DNA of 64,000 bases from Strigamia acuminata. Lineage: Eukaryota; Arthropoda; Chilopoda; Geophilomorpha; Linotaeniidae. The notes beneath the pieces are model-generated. The model was not told the origin of the DNA. It ran no database searches and saw only the letters and a program-made list of their open reading frames with translations. Both the position numbers and the translations under genes were made by a program. Positions 46,736 to 56,607 of this stretch are shown piece by piece (position 1 is the stretch's first letter; the number at the start of each line of letters is the position of its first letter). The stretch lies in NCBI GenBank assembly GCA_949358305.1, contig OX442320.1:994501-1058500 (forward strand). The letters are read 5' to 3'.

Positions 46736-49700
46736 CTGAACGGCCACAGAGAAATTGTTACCATCCAAATAGAAGTAAGAAGAAGAAGAGAAGGTGGAAA
46801 AAGGATAACATCACTATAATCGACGTAAAAATTTCGGAGTCATTGTTGGAAATCCCAGTAATTGTAAAAAATTTGGAAATAAAGGCAGTCATGGACACTG
46901 GAGCAAAAAGTAACCTTTTGAGTGAAGAAATAGCAGAAGCTTTGCAGTTGAATTACACGCCTACGCCAAACATTAGATTGCGAGGAATAGGTAATGACTT
47001 AATAACTCCAGTGGGCAAGATAAATTTGAACATTCACATAGGACAATTGCAGTATGCAGTTGAAGTTTTAATAGTTAAGGATTTCAATTACCAGCTTTTA
47101 TTGGGTGACCCATTTATGACATTTGCGAGATGTGTTGTCGATTATGACTTACAAAAAATCTTTGTGGGCCGAAATAGTGGAGTAGAAGCAGTTTTCCCGA
47201 TGAATAAGACGTACGTGGATCAGAATTATGTAGCAAGAGTGACAAAAAATATAGCAATTCCACCAATGCACGAATGTGTAGTTCCAGTTAATTTAAGTAC
47301 AGCTTTGACAACAGAAATGTTTTTGGAACCTTTAGGTAATGTAATCGATAGGTTCGGAATTCTCTGTTGCAAGACATTGACGAAATTTGAGAACGGCAAA
47401 GGCGTAATTCGAGTGGCAAATCCAACATCAAAGTCCATATTTCTACAGGAGAAGTCTGCGATTGGTAAGGCACATTATATTATTGAAATTGGGTTGTTTG
47501 ATGAAAAACAAGTAAATTGCTTTGACTCTAACTCCCCAACTGCCAAAGGCATTGGAGGGTTGGATGAAAAGCAAGCACATTGCTTTGACTTTGACTCTTC
47601 AATAGCCAAAGATAAGATGAATAAGAGTCAACAAGAGCAGATAAAGCAGCTACTCCAAAAGAATAAGGACAGGTTTGCCATTTCAGATACAGATTTAGGA
47701 AGAGTAACCAACTTTAGCCACAAGATAGATACAGGTGACCATGATCCTATTCACTTGCAGCCGTATAGACGATCAATCACAGAAAAAGAAGTAGAAGCTG
47801 AGGAAACAAGGAAATTGTTAGAACAAGGAGTCATTAGGGAATCGGAAAGTCCTTGGAGCGCGCCAGTCTTGCTCATCAAGAAAAGAGACGGCAAATGGAG
47901 GTTTTGTGTTGATTGGAGGAGGTTGAACGCAATTACAAAGAAAATGGTGTACCCACTACCTAGAATAGATGACACTTTAGATCAACTAGCAGGGGCCCAG
48001 TTTTTCTCGATGATGGATTTAATCCAATGATACCATCAAGTTGAAATAAATGAACAAGACCGAGAGAAGACAGCGTTCACCACTTCAACCGGACACTATG
48101 AATTTAACGTCCTCGGAATGGGGTTATGTAATAGCCCAGCTGCGTTTCAAAAATTGATGAATAAAGTATTGGGCAACCTCCTGGGAAAGGTCTGTATAGC
48201 CTATCTTGACGACCTTATAATTTTTTCTAAAACATTTGAACAACATTTACAAGACTTGGACTCAGTTTTCGAAAAACTGCGAATTGCGAATTTGAAGGTG
48301 AAGCTGAGTAAATGTACTTTCGGGACCAATACCATCCGGTATCTCGGACATGTAATTGATTCAGAGGGCGTTTCACCAGATCCACGAAATCTCGAGTCTG
48401 TGGCAAAATTTCCGGTGCCACTAAATGTCAAACAATTAAGGGGATTTTTGGGTTTGTGTTCATATTATAGAAAATTCATTTTAGGATTTGCTGATATTTC
48501 CAAACCTTTGGTCAACCTTACGAAGAAAGACGAGAAATTCGACTGGGGACCGCCTCATGAAGAAGCATTTAAGCGACTAAGAACAGCTTTGGTAACGGTA
48601 CCTGTGCTGGCTCACCCCAATTTCGCACAGCCATTTATAATATCGACGGACGCTAGTGCTTACGGTCTTGGAGCTATCCTGAAGCAGAAGATCAATAATC
48701 AGGAGCATGTTATATGCTATGCAAGTAGGTTGCTGAGCCAAGCCGAACAGAACTATACCGCGACGGAAAGAGAATGTCTCGCCATATTGTTCGGCATAGA
48801 GAAGTATCGACCTTACTTGTACGGAAAGAAGTTTACCATCATCACGGACCATTCAGCCCTTCAATGGCTGAAAAGCGTCAAGAATCCAAATGGTAGGTTA
48901 GCACGATGGAGTCTGCAATTGGTTGATTACGATTATGATGTACTGCATAAGTCGGGCAAGAAACACACAGATGCCGATGCATTAAGTAGAATTCCAGAAG
49001 AGGTTGGTGGAGAAGAAATCATAGAAATTCCTTCACTGGCTCTCGAGAATCTCAATTTGCCTGCTGAGCAGCGCAAAGATCAGAAGATTTTGGAAATCAT
49101 CACAACCTTGCAGAAAAATGAGCAACTTCCGCGCAACAGAAGACGAACGCTAAAGCAATTCGTACTTCAAGGCGATACATTGTTTAAGAAGAAGAAATTT
49201 GATTCCTTAAACACGGAAGAATTGTTGTATGTTCCGCAGCATTTACGCAGGTGCGTATTAGTTGAAATGCATGACGGTCTTACAGGAGCTCATTTAGGCC
49301 TTAACAAAACGTGGAAGAGAATAAGAACAAGATTCTTCTGGCCTAAGATCTATAGGGACGTGAGGAATCACGTACTCTCATGTTCATCGTGTGCAAGTGC
49401 AAAAACTATGACAACGCCACCAAAAGGATTGATGCAACCGTGGTCGACAGTGTCGAGACCGTTTGAAAGAGTCGCCATAGACACATTAGGAAGTTTTCCA
49501 ACATCTGATACAGGAAACAAGTATGTTTTCATTATTACGGATTATTTGTCACGCACTGCAATAGCTAGAGCAGCACCAGCTTGCACAGCTCTTGAAGCAG
49601 CGAAAGCACTTGTTTATGAAGTCATGGTGAAAGAAGGAAGCCCACGAGAGATTTTGAGTGATAAGGAAACAGAATACAGAAATGAGATGATTAAAGAGAT

Positions 49701-50643
49701 ATCTGCATTATTCAAATCCGTCCACAAGAACACTTCCGGATACCATCCAAGAACAAATGGGCTCACGGAAAGATTTAATGCAACATTAGCAAAAATGTTG
49801 CAGAATTATGTAAATAAAGATCACACGGATTGGGATGAATTTTTGCCATTTCTTCTTTTCTCTTATAATACTGGAGTCCATGAAACAACAGGTTATACCC
49901 CTTATTATTTAATGCGAGGCTATGAAGCTGATCTCAACGTGGATGTCAACTTAAACCTTCCTCGAAAAGAATTCACTTTGCGTACTTCCAGATTTATCAG
50001 GGAGGCAAGGAGAATTTCTAATGAACGGATACAAGAACAAGGTGAAAAAAGCAAGAAACGCTTTGATTTGGACAGAGTACATGTGGAATTCGATCCAGGA
50101 GAGCTAGTATATTTGAAAACACCAAATAGAAAGGTTGGTTTGAGCGAGAAACTCCTGCCACAATTCTCTGGTCCATATGAGATAGTGCGAAGAACAGCAC
50201 CAAATGATTACGAAATTCGAAGTTCGTCAGGTAAGAAAATGGATATTGTAAACATAGAGCGATTAAAACCATACAAGGCAAGAGAAGAAATCTCAGATGA
50301 CATCATGAAACCTTTAACATCTAAAAAGGTTACATTTGCCGAGGATTTGACAGAAACAGACAAACAGAATGAAATAGTCACGAAAAACAACGAAAATTCG
50401 TCAAACAAACCTGTTTCTGCGGCAACGGAACGTTTCATCGACGATGATGACCAAATATCATTACGAGGCCTATTCGAGAATGAACTTCCGGCGAAAAGTG
50501 AGAAAAATCAACTACCGAAACCGTCACCAGGTGTCGCAAGTGCGGTTGACAACGACGCGCACGCGCGACCGCCTGAAATTGGCAGTTTCCGGTCACGCCG
50601 CCTACGAAAGCAGGATCGACGCGATTACACCACATTTTATTAG
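46699..50643 (+). pseudogene. Gypsy element Pol, broken by one nonsense codon
   Basis: Order: aspartic protease ([11 protein letters not shown] codon at 46894; LLLGDPFM); RT with [11 protein letters not shown]; a TGA at 48028-48030 exactly where this motif family has a conserved glycine codon before YHQ; RT continuing in the same frame with YLDD at 48202-48213; RNase H (STDASAYGLGA, TATERECLAIL); integrase zinc finger (MHDGLTGAHLG, SCSSCASAK); DDE core (AIDTLGS at about 49480, LSDKETE, TNGLTERFN); a GPY-type module (FSGPYEIVRR); and a charged tail ending at TAG 50641-50643. The whole span of 1315 codons has no other stop or frameshift. The nonsense codon should give a protein truncated in RT, so this copy is not autonomous unless the stop is read through or is a sequencing error. 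Confidence 0.93.
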
Positions 50644-51433
50644 GTTGTGTCAAAGAAAGCACAAGTAAATTGTAGCGACCTGAGACAAAGCCTGATTTAA
50701 GTCTTAACAAACTTCATTTCAACGAGTTTTCGTGTGAAAGTAGGTATTGTTGTGGAATAATTGAATTAAAAATTAGGAATGCGGAAATTTGAGACGAATT
50801 CAACGTGATTATTTGAAGCTGCACTGAAATTATTAACTTAGGAATTTTTCACATTGAATATTTAATAAGTTTAGACTTAATAATTTGAACAATAGCTACA
50901 ATAGACAGATTGGATATTAAGTTGGAATTCAACTGGAATCAACTTGAGATACATAATCGACCGTGATTGGATGCGTCACGCGCACCCAATTCATCTGCGC
51001 CATCGCATCTTGTATGAACTGGCCCAAAAGGCATTGGAGCCATTCAAGGAGGAGACCGAAAAACTTAGACCTCCGGTGTAAATTTTAATTTGTAATTTGA
51101 TTTTGTTTTGCTTATTTTCATTTAAAATGTGAATTTTGTAATTTTATATAGAAAAATGTTGAAAACCAGAAAAAAAAAGTAATATAATGTAGATGAGAAA
51201 ATCCAAAAAGTGTTATTATGAATAATTAATGCGTATTGAAATGTATCGATTGACATTGAAATTTTCTTTTGTGAATTTTATTTATGACTAAATGACATGA
51301 AGATATGAATAACACATGGGAATGACTCGTAATTTTAGTGTTAAAATAAGGATTATTAGAATGAATAACACGAGGGTAGCTTAAAATTTTGATTGCTTTG
51401 GTTTTTGGAGACCAAAAAACTAAAAGAGGGAGT
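50644..51433 (+). other. 3' untranslated region and polypurine tract of the gypsy element
   Basis: About 790 AT-rich bases with no env. A more GC-rich patch holds a small frame, ATG 50971 to TAA 51081 (36 codons; MRHAHPIHLRHR... then ELAQKALEPF), of unknown origin. The polypurine tract is AAAAGAGGGAG at 51422-51432, one base before the LTR, the standard plus-strand primer. Confidence 0.75.
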
Positions 51434-51903
51434 TGTCATGCGGTTGAGTCGCGTCGTCTGCCGACCGTCTCAAACCAGCACAAATGTTATTAGAGTTGTC
51501 AAAATCTATCACTAGACAGCGTACGTGATGGTGACGTCACGGGCGAGTCAATTAGAACTAACTCAGGGGGGTGACTTGAGTATAAAAGAGCAATTTTGGC
51601 TCTTAGAGCTCAGTCTTCCCAGGACTTCTAATGATTAATGTTTCAGCCAGTATATGGCATGATTAGTTTGCAAATAAGAAAGAAGGTGTTATTCATGTCT
51701 TCAGTCTTAATGTTTACTTTAGTTTTAGGTTTAGTTTTATGATTTCAATTAAGTTTATGTTTTGTAATTAAAGAATAAAAGAACATAGTTTATATTTCAA
51801 CCTAAACTCTGACTCCTGTTCATTTCACTCTTAGTTATTAAATGATGTTCATCAAAATAGTTATAAGTTACGTGGTCATTATTGGCCAGTTGGCCACGTA
51901 ACA
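51434..51903 (+). repeat. 3' LTR of the gypsy element (470 bp)
   Basis: I see no difference from 44245-44714. It is followed by ATAC and the minus-strand kinase sequence of element C. Confidence 0.96.
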
Positions 51904-54476
51904 ATACCTATCGTCTTGACCGACTCCGCAATTTTCTTGATTTCCTGTAACGACGCGACCCGAACCGCTGGACGTCGTTGTCCGGTGTGGCTAACCATTT
52001 CATCTTTACTATATCTAACGTCTGTCAAATGCTTAACCAGCAGGCAAGAATTTTCTTCTTCATTTCGGATTACATTAAGTAAAGCAGTAGTTTTTCCAGA
52101 AAACATTGGGCCAATTACTAAATGTATATTTCCCGTGGCCTTTGTGACTGCATTTGATCTTCTGTGCGAATTAATGAGTTTCTTGCGACTCCATTTCAAT
52201 ATCTTCCTCCATTTACTTAAACCCTTTTCTTCATCTTTTTTGAAATTTTTCGGAAATTCTCCTTTCTTTTCCGTAGACTCCAGTGTGTCAGGACTCTGAG
52301 AAATCGCCATCTTGCCCGACCTTATCCCTTTAAACGTCCGCTTTCCATCCATTTCCAATTCGATGGGGACGTCAGGATGCCGTACCTCCAGCTCGCTAGA
52401 GCGGCTCGCGGCAAAACGAGAAGCGATGACGCCTTTTGCTCGTACTCCACCCTTTTCGCTTTTCTCGTCGGGCATTGATGTGGAATTCGCCTGTCCAAAC
52501 CCGCCTTTGTCCTTTTTTGAAGTGTTGAAAGTCATCTTCTTTCCAGAATCGATCGCCATACACGATACATCTCCCAGTGAGATATCGTCTTTGTAGATGG
52601 AAGGCTCTTTTGAGTTAATTTGTCCGTTTAAAATCCATCCAAAAACTGTTTTCATCATTCCTAATTCTGGACTAATTCTCTTCGTTCCCGCTTGAATTAT
52701 TTTCCACCATGCTCCACTTCCGATCAAGACATCTACCTCATCTGACACGGAGGGATGTGGTTCTGCCATCTCAAGATTAAACGACTTGATTTGTTGCAGC
52801 GTCTGGTGATCTACCACTCCCTTTATATTGGGAAGTGTGTCGGTATCAAGAGCAAATACAGACACTTTCTGCTTGTCGTGACGAGACTGCAACTCGAATC
52901 TAAACACGTCATGAGTTGTAGGAACTGGTTCCTTGTTCAGCAGACACTGGGTCATGGTGTGATACGTCTCAATCTTGTTTAGGTGTAATTTCTTTGCTAA
53001 CCGCTTCGTAATATATGAACGATGACTACCCGGATCGAGTAATCCACGAACTGGGATTGTTTCGCCACTCTTTCGGACGAACAATGCTGTGAAAACCATT
53101 AGCTGGACGTCACTTGAGACCGACAACGAGACGTTGGCGGAGACGTTCTCTTCTTTGGTATCAGTTGGCTTTTCCGCATGACCTCTGTTACAAATTGAAG
53201 AATGGTGTCGACCACCGCATGATCGGCAACAAAATTTTACAGGGCAGTTACCCACTGTATGGCTTGGTCTCAGGCAATTAAAGCATAGACGTTTTCGCTT
53301 AACGATGTCGTATTTCTCCGAAACTTCCAGATTTGCGTCGCAATTATTGTTGAAATGATCTCCTTCACAGAAGGCACAGATCAATTTCCGGACTGGACCT
53401 GATTTTGGTTTGAATGATTCTTTCGTATTGGACCCAAATGACGTATTTTGCGCAACCGCGCAAGATGATATGGTCCCTCGTAATTCTTCTTTTTGCTCTC
53501 TAGTTGCTGGTTTCTCACTCTTCTTGGTGACTTTCTGACTGGTAAATACGCTATCGTCTGATAATTCTGCTACTCTGACTTCGCTTGCTACAAATTCGAG
53601 AAATAAATTAACGTTTTCCACGTTTCCTTTGTAAATCCTATGAAATCGTCTTCCCAATTCCGGTGGAAACTTCCGCAATAATTCCGGGATTAGAAATAAT
53701 CCAGTAGTCGTAACTGGGAACTTCAACTGTTCTAATGTTCGGAAAGCACCGGTGAGGGACGTCAATAGAGATTTTACTGGCTTGATTGGGTACAAATCTT
53801 TAACTGCTTCGGCTTCACGAATTTTCCTCGCCAGAGCGTTCTTTTGGGCTACTTCTGACCCAAAAAGTCCTTCTAAACTGCTAAGTGCCATTAAATACGA
53901 ATCGTTAGTAAGTGGGTACGACTTGATTGCCACTTCCGCTTCCCCGATACAACTTGATTTCAGGTATTGAAGTTTTTCGACGTTCGATAACTCGGCATCG
54001 GCGTCAACTGTGGTTGAAAACATATCCATGAAGCTCTTATACTCCATCGGATTCCCGTCGAATTTCTGCAATGTCAGCTTTGGAAGCTTTGTAGTCTTCC
54101 TTGAGATTATCGATGAGTTGTTCAGAAATCCAGAATTCATTAGCGTATTTCCGCCGGGATGTGCCCCAAACTTATCCTGCATCTGTTTTGAAAATTTCGT
54201 CCTTTGCTTAAGAAGATTGACCTTAGTCCTAATGTCTTCGAGACGTCTCAAACTAAGCAGGTAATCTGAACGTTCTATCTTGTCTTTAAAGACAGCGAGC
54301 TCATCAATAAGGTCACTCAACTGCGCATCTATTGTTGCGTGGAGAGCTTCAAGCTCACCCCCGTCGAGAACGTTTGCAGATGTCGAGAGCAGATCCTCTG
54401 CTCCTTGGGCCTTGGCTTGCCATTGTGTTTCTTTCTCTTCCGCTGCTTCCGCGGTCAAACCAGCTGCAGTTGCCAT
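51904..54476 (-). pseudogene. Element C Gag-protease fused to thymidine kinase N-terminal part
   Basis: ATG at 54476; 857 codons of element sequence before the gypsy insertion (the frame runs a few codons into the LTR and stops at 51879). Domains: coiled-coil-like N terminus (15-95); DUF1759-type capsid region from about 130 (FDGNPMEYKSF); knuckles CFNCLRPSHTVGNC and CRSCGGRHHSSIC (about 395-426); BEL aspartic protease with DPGSHRSYI at 481; similarity to element A ends at FGWILNGQ (about 619), just before RT would begin. Codons 620-781 are a Lys/Ser-rich linker of unknown origin (nt 52619-52134). From 782 a TK1 domain starts: GNIHLVIG, P-loop GPMFSGKT (789-796), KHLTDVRYS, SHTGQ, ending at TIGI. 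The remainder is at 43826-44240. The predicted product is a particle-borne polyprotein with protease and kinase but no polymerase. This copy is disrupted. Confidence 0.92.
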
Positions 54477-55623
54477 TTATTCTCGAGAAAGAGAGAATGA
54501 GAATAAAAATTCTATTCAACAACTCAATCACTGCTAATTAAATCCCCACGAAATATTCTCTGAACTTCACAGACTCTCACTTATACTTGCTTAGCGTTAA
54601 TTCAAATGCGGTGTGCAAATGAAAAACGACCTCGAAATAAATTGCTAAACTCAACTCTGAAATGCCACAGACAAATTGACTTAACACACTATACGTAATA
54701 CAATGGGACGGAATTATTGACCGCACAAATTGACTTATCCGCATAAATATCTTGATAATTCCCCCAAAATGCACTTAGTTCGAAATTAATAATTAATATC
54801 TAACCGCACAACCGAGATAAATAGTTATCTTTTACAATAACACTGCACAAAGGAGATAAATAGTTATATTTTACAATAACCCCGCACAAAGAGATAAATA
54901 GTTATATTTTACAATAACCCCGCACAAAAAGAGATAATAGCTATAGTTTATAATAGCGCTGCACAAAAGAGATAATTAGCTATCATATACAATAGTTCTG
55001 CACTTAAGAGATAATAACTTGATATTTAAAATTATTGACATAAAAAACCCCTTTTAAACTCCCCAAACACAGCTCGAAATTGGCAGAAACTTCCTTGAAA
55101 AATCAGATAAAGAATTAATTTAAATAAATATAATTCTTAAATTCTAACAGCAATTGAATTAAAATTAATCTTGTTCTTTTTTCAGCTGCAGATGAACTTG
55201 AAGATTGACATTGCGTTGTGTTTCTCAAATTGTTGACCAGGAAATCGCTTGCTTGTCTCCTTATGTTGACCGCCACAGTAGAAGGACTCCGAACTCGTTA
55301 CACTTGACATAAAATCCACTGACGAATCAACTCCCTGACGACTGCGAAGGATGACACAGCACAAACACACTTCTGTCGCAATTGGCGACAATAATCCAGT
55401 GGAAATAAATCAAAAAACGTGTTGTCACACACTTCACACCACGAAAATCGGCACCACACACTGCTTACTGCGAACTAGATGCCACACACTGCCTCACTGT
55501 GAAGCTGGGAACACACACGCAAATCACCGTGAAATCGACGTCACACACCTGGCTAAAAATGCAATGACGTGCACTGAAATCCACTGGAAGAACTGGACGA
55601 AAATCCTGGTTGGCAACAACAAA
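54477..55623 (-). other. Leader of element C with a hairpin-bearing minisatellite
   Basis: About 1.15 kb without a recognised gene. At about 54811-55040 lie five to six imperfect 38-41-bp repeats, each with GAGATAA and a short inverted repeat (GTTAT ... ATAAC), ending GCAC. At 55415-55560 (plus strand) CACAC-rich blocks recur (CACCACACACTG, GCCACACACTGCC). Whether these repeats have a packaging or expression role is unknown. Confidence 0.7.
54811..55040 (-). repeat. 38-41-bp minisatellite in the leader of element C
   Basis: Successive units on the plus strand share GAGATAAATAGTTAT, then TTTACAATAAC, then GCACAA, becoming more divergent to the right. Each could form a small GTTAT/ATAAC stem in the RNA. 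Confidence 0.75.
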
Positions 55624-55641
55624 ATCCTGGTCACGGCACCA
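55624..55641 (-). other. Primer binding site of element C, tRNA-His
   Basis: The plus strand reads ATCCTGGTCACGGCACCA, the 3' end expected for an arthropod tRNA-His including CCA, four bases from the LTR. On the sense strand this is TGGTGCCGTGACCAGGAT. It fixes the element's orientation as minus, in agreement with gag. Confidence 0.85.
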
Positions 55642-55645
55642 AAAA

Positions 55646-56607
55646 TGTTGCAACTCGCCACTGCCGTGATGCGACGAGTTGTAACGCGATGGGGAATTCT
55701 TGGCAAATTTCCCATAGGCCTATACTGAGAGGAGAAATGAGTTGACTTGAGTTTCTGCACTGGATCTTGTGGGGAGCTGCTCCAGGGAGTTTGGGGTTAA
55801 CTCTCCCTACTCACTCATGCTTTGTGTTGAAGGAAATAAAGCTTGTTGTTGAAAATTCCACATAATGTTTTTATTCTTTTTTAAAACATTAAAATGGAGG
55901 CAAAATCCAACATAACTACATCTAATTCTTCCTAACAAGAGTGTAACAACTTCATAACAACAACAATTCTATAGCAACAACAAATTCACGAGGCACCTAG
56001 TGACTAAATTCATAAATAACATAAGTTAAAGCTTGCATTGTGCCTCATAATAGAGATAAAATCAACTAAAATTAACAGAAACCATTGGAAAGAATTATAA
56101 CAAATAGAAAAGGAATAAACTTAACTAAATATGCAAATAACGCATCTAAAACAAGTCAAATACACTGTAAAAATGCATTAATTGCAATTCATTACAAAAT
56201 TAACAATTCCTTCTTTTCCAATGCACCTTTAAAGCAACTCAGATGCTTCAACCCCGTCATTCCGCCTTCACAACTGAACTGGGAACAGGACAAGACTTAG
56301 AAATAGGTAAACATAACATGAAAACATTGGAAAACAAGACTAAAAATTCCTAAACCTTGACCTTGTCATTCTAAGAGATAAAATACCTAACAAACATTGT
56401 CTTTACTGAAAATTGGCACACAAAAAAAAAGACATGTAAAAATTCCTATTACAACAGAAAAAGATTAGATATTTGCTAAATAAATAATACAATTATAAGA
56501 CCGAAATTAGTAACTCTTCTTTACATTTTCGAACACATAAAATCAAACTACTATCAAATTGACGAGCAGTTGTGGTCTCTCTTTCCTCCTTTCTGTTGCT
56601 CGAAACA
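55646..56607 (-). repeat. 5' LTR of element C (962 bp, complete)
   Basis: The plus strand runs TGTTGCAACTCG to CTCGAAACA. It is followed by GTGC and the satellite variant AAACCTACATTGG, the same flank as for the solo LTRs. On the sense strand AATAAA lies at 55875-55870. The 71-codon frame inside starts at TTG and is not a gene. Confidence 0.95.

Larger units (their letters stand above)
44245..51903 (+). mobile_element. Ty3/gypsy retrotransposon inserted in element C
   Basis: Two 470-bp LTRs (44245-44714 and 51434-51903) look identical base for base. Target duplications ATAC lie at 44241-44244 and 51904-51907. Gag and Pol are present in the order protease, RT, RNase H, integrase, which defines Ty3/gypsy. 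There is no env. Pol carries one nonsense codon in RT. The insertion is the youngest or among the youngest in the window and destroys the kinase frame of element C. Confidence 0.96.
43393..56607 (-). mobile_element. Element C: BEL-type retrotransposon with a captured thymidine kinase
   Basis: Sense strand is minus. Order: 5' LTR (56607-55646), exact tRNA-His primer site, 1.15-kb leader, one frame encoding Gag, protease and a TK1-type thymidine kinase, a 93-base trailer and a truncated 3' LTR (43732-43393). A Ty3/gypsy element (44245-51903) splits the kinase. There is no reverse transcriptase, RNase H or integrase, so it is non-autonomous. Its Gag-protease is homologous to that of element A, the probable type of helper. 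The four solo LTRs at 4638-15869 belong to the same family and share its right-hand satellite flank. Without the gypsy insert, the element would be about 5.5 kb plus the lost part of the 3' LTR. Confidence 0.92.

Noticed and set aside
50644-51433. Possible envelope gene in the gypsy element
   Set aside because: No long frame, signal peptide or membrane segment between Pol and the LTR; nor is there room in element A (53 bases).
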